Part shown: one piece after another, positions 44,640 to 55,959 of the stretch
Layout of the letters: the number at the start of each line of letters is the position of its first letter
Position numbering within the stretch: the stretch's first letter is position 1
Origin: Inia geoffrensis
Taxonomy: Eukaryota; Chordata; Mammalia; Artiodactyla; Iniidae
DNA length: 64,000 nucleotides
Reading direction: 5' to 3'
Assembly (NCBI GenBank): GCA_036417435.1
Contig: CM070911.1
Coordinates: forward strand, 7,440,001 to 7,504,000
Notes under the pieces: generated by a model
Told to the model about the DNA's origin: nothing
The model's database searches: none
The model's input: only the letters and a program-made list of their open reading frames with translations
Made by a program: the position numbers and the translations under genes

Positions 44640-44800
44640 TGGTGGATCGCACCCTGGACTGGGAGTCAGGAGACCCTGGCCCAGGCTGGCCTTGACACAG
44701 ATTCCCCCGTGTTGCTTACCTTCTCTGGCCTCAGTTTCTCCACCTTAAAGTGAGATGTTGGACTACATCAAACCTAAGCTTTGACATTCAAAGAATTTAC
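44640..44800 (+). repeat. MIR SINE relic
   Basis: CCTGGACTGGGAGTCAGGAG, TTACCTTCTCTGGCCTCAGT, TTCTCCACCTTAAAGTGAGA. Confidence 0.8.
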
Positions 44801-45259
44801 AATATTAAACTTTTCTCAATGAGTCTTTCTGCTAGGCAAGAGTTCTCAGAGTGTTTGCTATCAAATCCTAACTGCATGGCACTACAGAGGTGGACATGGA
44901 AATTAAGTTAAAGGGCAGGGTGGGGGAAACAATGGATTCATGCTAGATGTCTTAATAATAAATTAATCTAGCCTTGGAGGAATGGGGTCCCCGCAATTTT
45001 TCCCATCTGTCCTGTGTTATAAATAATAAATGGGAGAGGATCTGCGTGTACTGACACCTCAGCTGCCATGCTGATCATGGCCCTCAGCAGACCTAGGCCA
45101 AGAAGGGAAGGGCTTTGCAGGGGCAATTATTATACTTGCTTTGCTCATTCCCTGGCAGGAGCTCCATGTCTTAGGACTGACCAAGTAATGTAAGCCCATT
45201 GGACACATCATTGGGCTACCCTGCCAGTAAGAGACAGGGCTGTTCTGGGCCCTCAAAAT
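44801..45259. other. No recognised content
   Basis: AT-leaning sequence; no frame above 65 codons. Confidence 0.4.
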
Positions 45260-46150
45260 CTAAATTTCCTTTTTACTTTTTTTCTCATCTTTAGCATTTG
45301 TTGGGCTTCTTAAATCTATGGATTGGCATCTTTCAACAGTTCCAAAAAGTTCTCAGGCATGACCTCTTCAAACAATACCCTTGCCCCTTTTCTCTTACTT
45401 CTCCTTGAAGAACTTCAGTTAGATGTATTTGGGCATCCTCATGCTATCTGTCTGGTCCCTGCGTCTCTTTTTCATGATTTTTATCTTTTTGTCTCTCTGT
45501 GCTGTCATTTGGATAATTTCTTCTGACCTACCCTCCAGTTCACTGATTCTCTCTTTGTCTATATCTAATTTCCTAGTAAACCCATCTATTGAGTTTTAAA
45601 TTTGAGTCATTGTATTTTTCATTTATTTATTTATTTTTTATTTTTTATTTTTGCAGTACGCGGGCCTCTCACTGCTGTGGCCTCTCCCGTTGTGGAGCAC
45701 AGGCTCCGGACGCGCAGGCTCAGCGGCCATGGCTCACGGGCCCAGTTGCTCTGCTGCACATGGGATCTTCCCAGACCGGGACATGAACCCGTGTCCCCTG
45801 CATCGGCAGGCGGACTCTCAACCACTGCACCACCAGGGAAGCCCTCATTTATATTTTTAAAAGATCTATTTGGTTCTTTAAAAAAAAATCTGCCGGATCA
45901 GTTTTTTTTTCAAATCAGTTTTTTATAGTTCTCTATTTCCTGCCGATTTTTAATCCTATATTTTATTTAACATAACAAGCAGTTTTATAATTTTTTTCTA
46001 TCATTCTGTTATAGGAAGTATTTGAGGCTCAGCTTAGCTGTGTTTTTTTTCTGCTTATTCTTGCTCTTATTGCCTCATTTTCTTGTGTGTTTCATTATAT
46101 TTCACTGAGTGCTGCTTATTATTCCTGAAAAATTTCTTAGTGGGAATTTT
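45260..46150 (-). mobile_element. Old L1 ORF1 region, antisense, split by a SINE
   Basis: CAGTTCACTGATTCTCTCTT, CTAGTAAACCCATCTATTGA, GTTTTAAATTTGAGTCATTG, then after the SINE AAGATCTATTTGGTTCTTTA are the antisense of the L1M ORF1 region. No frame survives. Confidence 0.68.
45627..45844 (-). repeat. CHR SINE, short form
   Basis: TTTATTTATTTATTTTTTAT tail left, CACCACCAGGGAAGCCC right. A short duplication TCATTTAT lies at 45619-45626 and 45845-45852. Confidence 0.96.
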
Positions 46151-46774
46151 TTTGAGGACCGGGATGACTGTGACTTCTTCCAGAAAGGATTTGCACTTGC
46201 TTCTGCCATGTACCTCAGATCATGTCCCCTCCAGGATCACTTTATTCTAAACTTGCTTCTTGAAGTTTTTTGGCCCCCTCAGATGATGTGAATGTAGGCT
46301 ACCAGTCTGCACAAGGGTTAGCATGTGGTTACAACTTCCCAGAGATGAACTTTTCCCCTGACCTCCTCAGTGTCAAGAAACTGGTCCTTGTAGTCTCTAA
46401 AGTAGGGGAAGAAGGGAAGTTTGCTTCTGGTCACACTCATCCGGGGTGTGTAGCCCTTTGAAGATGAAGTCTGATGGGCATCAGTGGTTGTCTTCCCCTG
46501 CTGAGTAGATACAGTACCTGTCTTTTACAGGATTTATAGCTGGGCCTGTCCTTGGAGACCTCAACCTGGGAACCCACTGGCGATTGTGCAGCAATCCACC
46601 CCCCATCCCCGTTTCCACATCCCAACATGGACAAGACATCTCTGGTCTTCAGTCCTGGGGGCCTGGTGAGTGACAGTCAGAACTTCCCAAAGTTGGTGAG
46701 TTGGGGTGGGGGGTGGCAGGGTGTGTGGATGAGCAGAAACCCATCCCTGTGAGGATGTTTTGGGGAGGAGGGGG
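46151..46774. other. No recognised content
   Basis: Frames of 60-78 codons on both strands without motifs. Confidence 0.4.
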
Positions 46775-47165
46775 CTGGCTTTCTCCATGCTGGCCACACG
46801 CTTTTCTTCTCATTCCTCCTATATGCCACGCACTTCCCAGACCTTGAGCTACCTGCTTAAAATATTACCTCCCAGCCACACCCTGATATAAATACTTCCC
46901 CACAGCCTTCAGATCTTAGTTTCAACACCAGTTCCTGACAGAATCTCCTGATCAGGTGGGCGCTCCTCTCGTTGTCACCCAGAGCAATCACACTTCTCCT
47001 TCATAATGCTTGTCACCCTTCAAATGACTATTTACCACTCGGCTTTCCCACTGGATGGGAACCTGCTCAGGGGCAGGAACCACATCTGTTTTATGGCTTC
47101 TGTGTTATCAGTGTCTGGCACAGGCACAGCTGGCCCAGAATGTGCATTTGCTGAATGAATGAAAA
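46775..47165 (+). repeat. L2 LINE 3' end relic
   Basis: CCACTGGATGGGAACCTGCT, CAGGGGCAGGAACCACATCT, GTGTCTGGCACAGGCACAGC and GTGCATTTGCTGAATGAATG form the L2 3' end. Confidence 0.85.
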
Positions 47166-47770
47166 ATCAAAATCCACAAATGGAAAAATAGTTACTGACA
47201 CGTTGAAGATGCCCATGATACTATGTTAAGCTAAACAATCACACCAGGACTTCCCTGGTGGCGCAGTGGATGAGTCCGCCTGCCATTGCAGGGGACATGG
47301 GTTCCAGCCCTGGTCCGGGAAGATCCCACATGTCATGGAGCAACTAAGCCCATACACCACAACTACTGAGCCTGTGCTCTAGAGCCCGCGAGCCACAGCT
47401 ACAGAGCCCACGTGCCACAACGACTGAAATCCGCACACCTAGAGCCCATGCTCCACAACAAGGAGAAGCCACTGCAATGAGAAACCCATACACCACAACA
47501 AAGACCCAATGCAGCCATAAATAAATAACTTTATTAAAAAAAATAATCACACCAGTGAATGAAGGGGCATGAAATTATATCTATAATGTGAAACAATTTG
47601 GGGGGAAATGCCCATAGAGACATACTGGGAGCAAAATGGAAAGAAATACAGCAAAATGTTAACCTTAATTAATTCTGAATTGTGTGGCTACAAGTGATTC
47701 TAATATTTTTGTATCTTTCTATAATTTCCAAATTCTCTATAATGTACATTTTTGTTCTCAAAATACAAAA
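47166..47770 (+). repeat. Ancient interspersed repeat split by a SINE, family not assigned
   Basis: GCCCATGATACTATGTTAAG before the SINE, and TTTCTATAATTTCCAAATTC with TCTATAATGTACATTTTTG at the end. The terminus is related to those at 8.5, 24.2 and 40.8 kb. Confidence 0.55.
47248..47544 (+). repeat. CHR SINE, long form
   Basis: GGACTTCCCTGGTGGCGCAG to CAGCCATAAATAAATAACTT. The duplication AATCACACCAG is perfect at 47237-47247 and 47545-47555. The B-box region reads GGGTTCCAGCCC. Confidence 0.96.
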
Positions 47771-48109
47771 GATGAAAGTCCTTCAATGGACAGAATACAT
47801 GGAGACTTGAGTTAAACTTGAAATGTGTTTGCTCATGGTCAAAGCTGCATCAGGTCAACAAGGAGGGATGAGGGAGCTGGGAGCCCGTGTGACGGCTTCA
47901 TCAAAGGGTGTGGAGCCTTGAAAGGTCACTCTATGGTCCCAGGGCATGGATATTTTTCTATACGGTAAGACCCGGGGCCCTGAGCATCCATCATGGGCAC
48001 ATTCCCAGGCATATCTGAGGGCACACTGTCCACCCAATGCAGGTGTGCTTCATGTAGGGCCATTGTCTGTTAGCAGGAGAATTCATTGCAGGTGTGATTG
48101 TGGTAGTTC
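47771..48109. other. No recognised content
   Basis: One 60-codon minus frame only; nothing else recognised. Confidence 0.4.
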
Positions 48110-48114
48110 ACCTG

Positions 48115-48485
48115 TGTATTAGTCTGCATGGGCTGTTATAACAAAATACACCAGATGGGTGGCTTAAGCAACAGACACTTACTTCCCACAGTTCTGGAGG
48201 CTGGAATTCTTAAGATCAAGATGCTGGCAGATTCAAGCCCTGGTGAGGGGCTCACTTCCTGGCTTGTAGATGGCCAACTTCCTTCTGTCTTCACAGGGTA
48301 GAGGCAGAACGATGGTCCCTCCTCCCATCATGGGGGCTCCACCCCCATGACCTCATCTAAACCTAATTACTCCCAAAGGCCCCACCTCCAAATACCGTCA
48401 CATGGTGGGGGGTGGAGGTGGTGGTGGGTAGAGCTTAAACATAGGAATCTAGGTGGGGAGGTGACACAACACTGAGTCCATAGCA
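48115..48485 (-). mobile_element. Solo MaLR LTR (MST-type), antisense
   Basis: It reads as the reverse complement of an MST-type LTR: TGTATTAGTCTGCATGGGCT, AGTTCTGGAGGCTGGAATTC, GGCCCCACCTCCAAATACCG, ending in CTGAGTCCATAGCA. The 5-bp duplication ACCTG is perfect at 48110-48114 and 48486-48490. No internal sequence remains, as expected after LTR-LTR recombination. Confidence 0.92.
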
Positions 48486-48559
48486 ACCTGCCTTCACACC
48501 TTCCTTCGAGCAGAAATTACAGTGTTGCCCCCCTCCCTATGGGAATGCCTCAAAGTACA

Positions 48560-48820
48560 TTACTTATATACCCCTTAATGTCTTCCTACCTGTTCTCCCA
48601 GGACACTTCCTTTGAATTCAGTCATCTGTTTACCTTATTAATTGATTCACTCATTTATTCATTGAATAAAGACAGACAATACAATGGAGAGCATGTGGTC
48701 CTGGATTCTGAGTCCCCAGGGCAGGGCCATGCTTTGGTCATCATTTTATCCTCACCGCCTACCCCAGGGCCGGGGTGTCCAGTAGGAATGTCCAGTGGAC
48801 AGAGGAGTGAGGCAGGGCAC
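48560..48820 (+). repeat. Possible L2 relic
   Basis: TTGATTCACTCATTTATTCA and CTCACCGCCTACCCCAGGGC look like a rearranged or diverged L2 3' end. Confidence 0.4.
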
Positions 48821-50179
48821 TTCTGGCATGAAAAACAGCTCACAGAGCAACGGTAGGGAGTGAGGGGGCAAGGCTGGGGCACAGGACGGCAGCCAGATGA
48901 TAAGGGGCCCTGAAAGCTAAGCCTCGGGCTTTGTGCCTGGAGCGCAGTGGACCATTCGTTTGAGCTAGTCCGTTCAATGGATCAGGGAATCACACCATCT
49001 AAAGAACTTTGGAAAGAACTTGCCCAGGGAAGGAAGGACTGGAGAGGGAGGAGACCGGAGGCAAGGAGACCTGCTAGGAGTCCCAGGATTCCCGGGGTTA
49101 CCGCAGCCTTTGGGGTCATTTTGGCGTGTCTGTCCCCCTGTGAGCTTTGGAACCTGACACCACACAACGCTTGGCCCTGAATGGTGCCCAGTGGAACTGG
49201 AGGAGAGCAAGACCTGCCATCCCCTGCCGTGCAGAGCCATGAACACCAGCCTGGTTGAGGCTCCCCCGCACTCTGTCCTGTTGAAAGGACACACCTGGAG
49301 GCACCTGGGAAGGCAGGAGGGTCGGTGAGGCCCTGATGGAGAGACACTCCTGGTCCAAGTCCTAAAGGCTGAGTGGGTGTCAGCCAAGCGGAAACAGGAG
49401 GTGAAGGACGTGTTGCTGAGGGGCTGCTTGAACAAAGGAGAGGTGTGAGAACAAAGTGACAGGGCAGGCGGCCAGGAGCAATTTTTTGTTGTTGGAGGGA
49501 GGCCAGGGCTGAGGCTGGGGAAGTGCGGCGGCTCTGTCAGGCAGCCGCGCTCACCCTGGAGGGAGCAGGGGACTTGTCTGGGTGGTGCTGGGCGCTAGGC
49601 GTGAGGGGGCCATTCCAGCAGGGTCTGATGCATGGGCGCTGCGGACGGGCCAGCTGGGCAGGGACCACAGTAGAGGCTGCTGTAATTACCTGCATAGGAG
49701 GAGCGGAAGAGATCCCCCAAATTTAGGAGGCAAAATTGGGAGGGGCAGGAGATGGCCTGCATGTTGCATGTGAGAGATGGGGGCAAGGAGACCCCCAGGT
49801 CCCTGGCTCAGGCGGTGTCAAGGCGGAGGGCAGGGGGAAGTCAGGAGCCAGTCCTGGACGCAGTGAGCCTGTGGTGCGGATGGGACACCACGGTGGGCCG
49901 CTGAGGGGCATCTGGACATGGGGCTTCAGGAGTCAGGGGCAGGCAGGTGGGGCCTCCAGAGCCCGAGCAGAGTTCAGGGGGAGCTGTGGGCTAAAGACAG
50001 AGCCTCGGAGCCAGACAGTGAAGCGGCCAAGTAAGAAAGAGCTGGGGCAGCCCAAGGGGCAGGAGGAGGACAGGCAAGCTCTCCTTTCAGAAGAGAGTGC
50101 GGTCCACACAGTCAAACATGACACAGAGATCCAGAAAAAAACCCCGAACCAACACACAGCCCAGAGCACGAGAGCGCCA
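48821..50179. other. GC-rich stretch; possible ancient repeat at 49.4-50.1 kb
   Basis: GGGCCCTGAAAGCTAAGCCT, CAGTAGAGGCTGCTGTAATT, TCTGGACATGGGGCTTCAGG and TGCGGTCCACACAGTCAAAC recall, in order, an old mammalian repeat that I cannot name. Frames up to 164 codons (49736-50230, +) occur on both strands with no known domain. Confidence 0.4.
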
Positions 50180-50290
50180 TCCTGTGCCCCTGGGCTTGGG
50201 TCCCAGTTCTTCTATTTACCTGCTCTGTGATCCTGGACAAGTTACTTTTTTTCGTCCTTGACAGAGAGCATAACCCCTCTCAAGGCGATG
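50180..50290 (+). repeat. MIR SINE relic
   Basis: GGGTCCCAGTTCTTCTATTT, ACCTGCTCTGTGATCCTGGA, CAAGTTACTT. Confidence 0.8.
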
Positions 50291-51510
50291 CCCAGGCAGG
50301 GCAGGCAGGGGCAGGCAGAAGAGGGGGAGACTGGCACTTCTTTGCCCTGGACTGAATTTGGAGTTTGGGACAAACCCCTAGGGACCCAACTACACCTCCT
50401 GCCAGTTGGAAGATGAACACAGCGGCTCCGGGTCTCGGGAGGCCACGGCAGGGAGAACATCTTGCTGCCAGGTTCTCACGAGAGGGCCCTGCACTTCGGG
50501 CTGTGCTGCCCATAAGCCAACTGAAGTCTCCAATCAGACGTTTAGCGAGTTCAACGTTGCTGTGAGTGAATTCTCCATTTTTCGAGAGCTCCCTGCCAAG
50601 AGCTGTGCTGTGCTCTCTCGACTGGCTGGGGGGCTTCTGAGGTATGTTTTGCACAGGTCCTGGGGCAGACCTGCAGGGAAGGATACAGGCTCTGCTGGGT
50701 AGCCTGAAACCCCAGGGAGTGGGAGGTAGAACTGCCCGGGAAGTTGAGTGAGGCCAAGAAGGTGGGCTGGGTTCAGGTCCCAGCTCCGGGCCTCAGGGTC
50801 CCCACCTGTGCAATGGGAGCACGGGGCTATGCCTCCCAGGATCTTCCTGCTGGGACAGTGCGGACTCAGGCTGGCCCGTCACTAGATTCAGAGTCTCTGG
50901 ACTCAGAAACAGATCCACTGGGCAGGTTTATTCTGGGGTGACCACTGGCCTCCCTCTAATCAGAAGAACAGTTTCCCAGCCAGCTCCCTCCCCGACTGGG
51001 TCTCCTCACGCCCTGCGCCTGGTGTGTGGGTGGGCCAGGCTCTCCCCTGGGCCCCCAGAGGCAGGGAAGCTGGAGAGGATGGGTATGGTGGTCTGGCGGG
51101 GGTGGATCTGTGGAGGGAACAGGTCACAGAGGACCTCGAGTGCGGCTCAGGCGGCCACCCGGTCTGGAAATGAGGAGAAGTCGCTCCTGGGGCGGGGCCA
51201 CCTCTGATCGGCTCAGTGAGTGGAGGACACCTTCGCACCCAGTGAAGAAAGACGTCCTTCTCTGGGGTGCACAGCTGGGCGGCCCCTCGCAGCCCTCCTC
51301 CTATGATGCCCGGCCCCGGGAAACTCTCCTGGTGCTGCTGCTATGGCCTCTGATGCAGGGATAAAAAGGGGATGAAACGGGCAAAAGGTACTTTAGACAA
51401 ATGAGCAGAAGGGCGTGAGCCCCTCCGTGGGCTCAGAAAGCAGCATTTGTGTGGAGAGAGGTCACATGACGGCTCTATGTTGTTTTTTTAAGGTAGAAAG
51501 TTACATGGTA
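50291..51510. other. GC-rich stretch without recognised gene
   Basis: 50760-50860 (TTCAGGTCCCAGCTCCGGGC, ACCTGTGCAATGGGAGCACG) may be a diverged MIR. Frames up to 124 codons overlap on both strands (50280-50654, -; 51026-51364, +) without motifs. Confidence 0.4.
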
Positions 51511-51530
51511 TCTCTCTCTCTCTCTCTCTC

Positions 51531-51742
51531 TTTTTTTTTTTCTTTTTTTTGCGGTACGCGGGCCTCTCACTGCTGTGGCCTCTCCCATTGCGGAGCACAG
51601 GCTCCGGACGCGCAGGCTCAGCGGCCATGGCTCACGGGCCCAGCCGCTCCGCGGCATGTGGGATCTTCCCGGACCGGGGCACGAACCCGTGTCCCCTGCA
51701 TCGGCAGGCGGACTCCCAACCACTGCGCCACCAGGGAAGCCC
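51531..51742 (-). repeat. CHR SINE, short form, near consensus
   Basis: The tail meets a (TC)n run (51511-51530). Right end is GCCACCAGGGAAGCCC. The tRNA-like B box (antisense GGGCACGAACCCGTG) and A box (antisense CCACTGCGCCACCA) are intact. One of the least diverged copies here. Confidence 0.97.
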
Positions 51743-51897
51743 TCTGACGTACATATTTTAGTGAAGGGCTCTTTGTAACACCTGCTCTCAGTTTTTATCT
51801 GCAAGTGGCTTGATTGGGCCCTCATCCTTGGGGACTATTTTGGCCTGGTACAGGGTTCAAATTGGCCTTAATTTCCTTTAAGCACCATGCTTTCTAT

Positions 51898-52660
51898 TTT
51901 TTTTTATAGATCTTTATTGGAGTATAATTGCTTCACAATACTGTGTTAGTTTCTGCTGTACAACAAAATGAATCAGCCATATGCATACATACATCCCCAT
52001 ATCTCTTCCCTCTTGCATCTCCCTCCCACCCTCCCTATCTCACCCCTCTAGGTGGTCACAAAGCACCGAGCTGATCTCCCTGTGCTATGCGGCTGCTTCC
52101 CACTAGCTGTCTGTTTTACGTTTGGTAGTGTATATATGTCCATGCCACTCTCTCACTTTGTCCCAGCTTACCATTCCCCCTCCCCATGTCCTCAAGTCCA
52201 TTCTCTACATCTGCGTCTTTATTCCTGCCCTTAGGTTCTTCAGAACAATTTTTTTTTTTTAATTCCATACATATGTGTTAGCATATGGTATTTGTCTTTC
52301 TCTTTCTGACTTACTTCACTCTGTATGACAGACTCTAGGTCCATCCACCTCATTACAAATAGCTCAATTTCGTTTCTTTTTATGGCTGAGTAATATTCCA
52401 TTGTATATATGTGCCACATCTTCTTTATCCATTCATCCGATGATGGACACTTAGGTTGTTTCCATCTCCTGTCTGTTGTAAATAGAGCTGCAATGAACAT
52501 TGTGGTACATGACTCTTTTTGAATTGTGGTTTTCTCAGGGTATATGCCCAGTAGTGGGATTGCTGGGTCATATGGTAGTTATGTTTTTAGTTTTTTAAGG
52601 AACCCGCATACTGTTCTCCATAGTGGCTGTATCAATTTACTCTCCCACCAACAGTGCAAG
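51898..52660 (-). mobile_element. Younger cetartiodactyl L1, 5'-truncated
   Basis: Antisense 3' end: TCTTTATTGGAGTATAATTG left, through CACCCCTCTAGGTGGTCACA and ATATTCCATTGTATATATGT to CCCACCAACAGTGCAAG at the right. It covers the same part of L1 as 39809-40566 and extends about 40 bp further 5'. A target duplication is not convincing (TTCTAT on both sides). Confidence 0.95.
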
Positions 52661-52994
52661 AACTTCTATCCCTAAAAGTTTGGTCTGCAACCGTTCAGAG
52701 GGTGACACTTGTGACATCCCTCCTAGGGCTTTGGGTGTTGCCACCTATTGCGCCGTAAACTCACCTGATCTCTTTCCGGCCACAATGTGATGTCTCACTT
52801 TCTGCTCCTGATATATGGAACCGACATGCCCTAGGTTTCGGGGGTACGATGAGGTCGTGGGTGTGAAAACGTATTTCACAGGAAGGAATGGCAATGGGGA
52901 CGATGAGGCGGCCACCAGCTTCCTTTCTCCAAAGCCCTTCCCAACGAGGCAGACAAAGGCCAGAAGTTGGACCCATCCCAGCACTGGGGGCAAC
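52661..52994. other. No recognised content
   Basis: Two overlapping minus frames (83 and 93 codons, 52745-53042) without motifs. Confidence 0.4.
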
Positions 52995-53220
52995 ACAAGA
53001 CACCTCTATCTGCTCTGACTCTGGAGTTTGGTCCAAGACCAACCTCGGTTCAACCCCTGGCTTTAAGCTCAGTCATTATGTGACTTTAGAAAGTCCCCCA
53101 TCCCCTCTGAGCCTTCACCTCCTTGTCAGTAGAACTGGGACAATAATCTCTAGCTCAGAGGCTTACTGCAAAGAGCAGACAAGACAGTGGGTGTACAACG
53201 TCTTGCAAAACCTCAACGCA
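52995..53220 (+). repeat. MIR SINE relic
   Basis: TCAACCCCTGGCTTTAAGCT, TATGTGACTTTAGAAAGTCC, CTGAGCCTTCACCTCCTTGT, AACTGGGACAATAATCTCTA. Confidence 0.85.
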
Positions 53221-54379
53221 GAAAACGGCATCCCCAAGTGAGCAGCCCCAGAGTGGCGCTGGCTCCAAGGCTGCTGCCCTTCTCTGATTGGCTTAGAGCT
53301 GAGTTAGAGCTGCCTGTCGCACCATCAGCCAGTTCTCCTGAATAGCTGCAGCCCCAGGGATCTCCGCTCTTTGCAGAAGGTGCCTGTAATGTGGAAATAC
53401 CCAAAACGAGTCTGGTGAGGTACACAGGCAGTTGCGCTCGGTAGGATCCAAACCTGGGGGCCCGACGGTATGAGGGCAATCCTCTGGAAGCGGCACAATG
53501 GGAAAATGATTCCCAGCAGCACTTCCATCGGTGTGTGTGTGCGGGGTCCGCGGAGCGTGTCCGTGCAAGAAACAGAGCTTTGCCCACGTGGCACAGCCAG
53601 GGCCTCTCCAGGCAGCCCCCGGCCCCCTTCTCCTGCTTTCGGGCCCCCTCCCCAGGCTGCCTGCTAATGAGCGAGCAAGGAAAGGACCCAGGAAACTCCA
53701 CGGAGACCCCATTCGTAAACCGACTCCTTACATGTTAAAACAAACAAACAACCAAAAAAAGTGTGGTCAGTTTTCATTGTGCATAAAGGCCCTGATGGGT
53801 GGAAGGACACCCATCTGCCCCCACGAGGAGCGGCGCCAGGGCCTGGAAAGGCACCAGAGCACCACCGCTGAGCCTGGACCCCAGAGAAATGAAAACTACA
53901 CGTCTGCACAGAAATCCATACACGGATCCTCATAGCAGCATCACGACTAATAACCAAAAAAGAGGTTTACTTACTGTTTATTGTTTAAAATGAGGTTTCT
54001 CTCAATATCGAAAACACTTCCATCTGCAACGGACAAAATTCTCTCCGGGGTTTATTTGTACGATGGCCCACACAACGCTCTTTAAGTTAGTGACACGAGA
54101 ATCCAGAGAATCCAGATACGAAAACTCTGGAACTGCTGGCTTATTTTTAAAAGATATTCTCTCTTTTACTAAAGGATTCAAAAGAGGCTATCCCAGGGCC
54201 GTGTTCTCAGCCACTGCGTGCGCAGGGGTGCAGGAGCTTCAGAATTATTTCCGGGGGTCCTTGCTTAGAGAAAAGAGTAAACCAAGGCACATGAGTGGGG
54301 CCCTGGAAGTCCACCCACTGGGACTCCAGGTAAAGGAGGGAACCCAGCAGTGTGGTCTCCGGAGGGAGGTCATTGCCAG
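53221..54379. other. No recognised content
   Basis: A 162-codon minus frame (53213-53701), a 139-codon minus frame and a 134-codon plus frame overlap one another here. Mutual overlap in three frames and absence of motifs argue against coding. A short CAAACAAACAAA run lies near 53740-53752. Confidence 0.4.
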
Positions 54380-54560
54380 GCTTCTGGACTGGGAGGGGTC
54401 AGAGAGCACAGGAGAGGGGAGAGCCCTGACCATGGGGTCAGGGACCTGGTGAGCCCCGGGCTGAACCACGGGCACACCCCTGGCCATCTGGGCCCCCATC
54501 TCTTCACCTGTGCAGTGATAGGGCTGGACCACCTCAGAGGGCCTCACCCTCCTACACATA
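54380..54560 (+). repeat. Possible MIR relic
   Basis: ATCTCTTCACCTGTGCAGTG and GATAGGGCTGGACCACCTCA fit the MIR core. Confidence 0.5.
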
Positions 54561-54837
54561 GCCATGGAAACCTTTCTCCCAATGCACTCATCCCTGGCAG
54601 GCTGATAGTCAAAATTGGGGCTTTTGGAGCAAAGCTGGAGTGAGGGTAGGAGCCATCCTTCTTGTCCCTGTCCCTTGCCTCCCAGCTGTTCCAGGCACCT
54701 CAGTGTTGCCCCTGGGGTCTCTCTCAGAGAGCCATGGGCTCTGACTGGCCAGGAGGTCTGAGCACATCAGGAGTCCCCAGGAGGCAGATTTCATGCTCTT
54801 AGTTGTGTAGACCTGATGGGAAATGTATGTTTGGGGA

Positions 54838-55202
54838 TAGGGCATCCCTGGTGGTGCAGTGATTAAGAATCTGCTTGCAAATGCAGGCGACATGGGTTCG
54901 AGCCCCGGTCCGGGAAGACTCCACAGGTCGCGGAACAACTAAGTCCGTGCGCCACAACTACTGAGCCTACACTCTAGAGCCCACAAGCCACAACTACTGA
55001 GCCTGCATGCCACAACTACTGAAGCCCACGTGCCTAGAGCCGGTGCTCCACAACAAGAGAAGCCACAGCGATGAGAAGCCCGTGCACCACGACGAAGAGC
55101 AGCCCCCGCTCGCCGCAACTAGAGAAAGCCCGCGCGCAGCAATGGAGACCCAACGCAGCCAAAATAAATTACAAAAATAAATAAATTTGAAAAAAGAGAA
55201 GG
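54838..55202 (+). repeat. CHR SINE, long form, full length
   Basis: GGGCATCCCTGGTGGTGCAG to CGCAGCCAAAATAAATTACA and a tail. The duplication ATGTTTGGGGA is perfect at 54827-54837 and 55203-55213. The B-box region GGGTTCGAGCCCC is intact. Confidence 0.96.
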
Positions 55203-55213
55203 ATGTTTGGGGA

Positions 55214-55959
55214 CTAAGACGTAAAACCAGGATAGGAGATTGGGGAAAGAGAAGGACATGGCAGGAAGCCAGAGGGCAACATATTCAGAGGCCACGGTCC
55301 AGGTCCTCTGGGGGCCGAGCAAAGTTTCGTGGCTGCAAACAAGCATCCCTGTAGTCCGTCCCTCCCTCCAGGCCAACCCAAGTGTTTTCCAACATCCACA
55401 CCTCCTTCGCAAATGTCCCAGGCCCTGGTGGTCCTGCTGGTACATCTGGTCTCCTGGGCACATGGCAGGAGCTCTGAACACACCGAAGTCGCCAGGTGTA
55501 CTTCGGTCTGGGGCAACTGGGTGGCATTCCCGCAGGCCACCTCTGTTCTCTCCCGGGCAGGGGATGAAAGTTCAGGCTCTGCTCTCCCAAGAAGGTCAGA
55601 AAGAACCTGTTCATACCAAGGATGGACGACGAGGTGAGCAGCAGTCTCAGGAACAGAATGGGAGGTTTAGTGGACAATCAAGCAGACGGGCAGGGGTTCA
55701 GAGGACAGAGGTCGGTTCTCTGACTACAGGCTGCAACACCGGGCAAGGGAGTGAGGCCCAACCAGGTCCAGTGCCCACCCAGACCGGCCAAATGAGCCCG
55801 ACCTCACTCCCCAAGCAGGACATGGACAAGCCAGAGGGCATCCAAGAGGGAGTGGCCAGGTTGGGAGCCGTGCGACCCTGCAGTCACACCGGACCCTGCA
55901 ATTTGTAATAATTTCTGAATAAGGGCCCCACCTCTTAACTTTTTTGCACTGGTGTGAGC
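55214..55959. other. Repeat-free GC-rich stretch with the longest open frame in the window
   Basis: An ATG-to-stop frame of 222 codons (55240-55908, +) lies fully outside recognised repeats. A second plus frame (55329-55637, 102 codons) overlaps it and has an internal Met at 55413 followed by a hydrophobic, signal-peptide-like run (ALVVLLVHLVSWAHG). Minus frames of 120 and 130 codons overlap too. I recognise no domain and do not call a gene. Confidence 0.3.
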
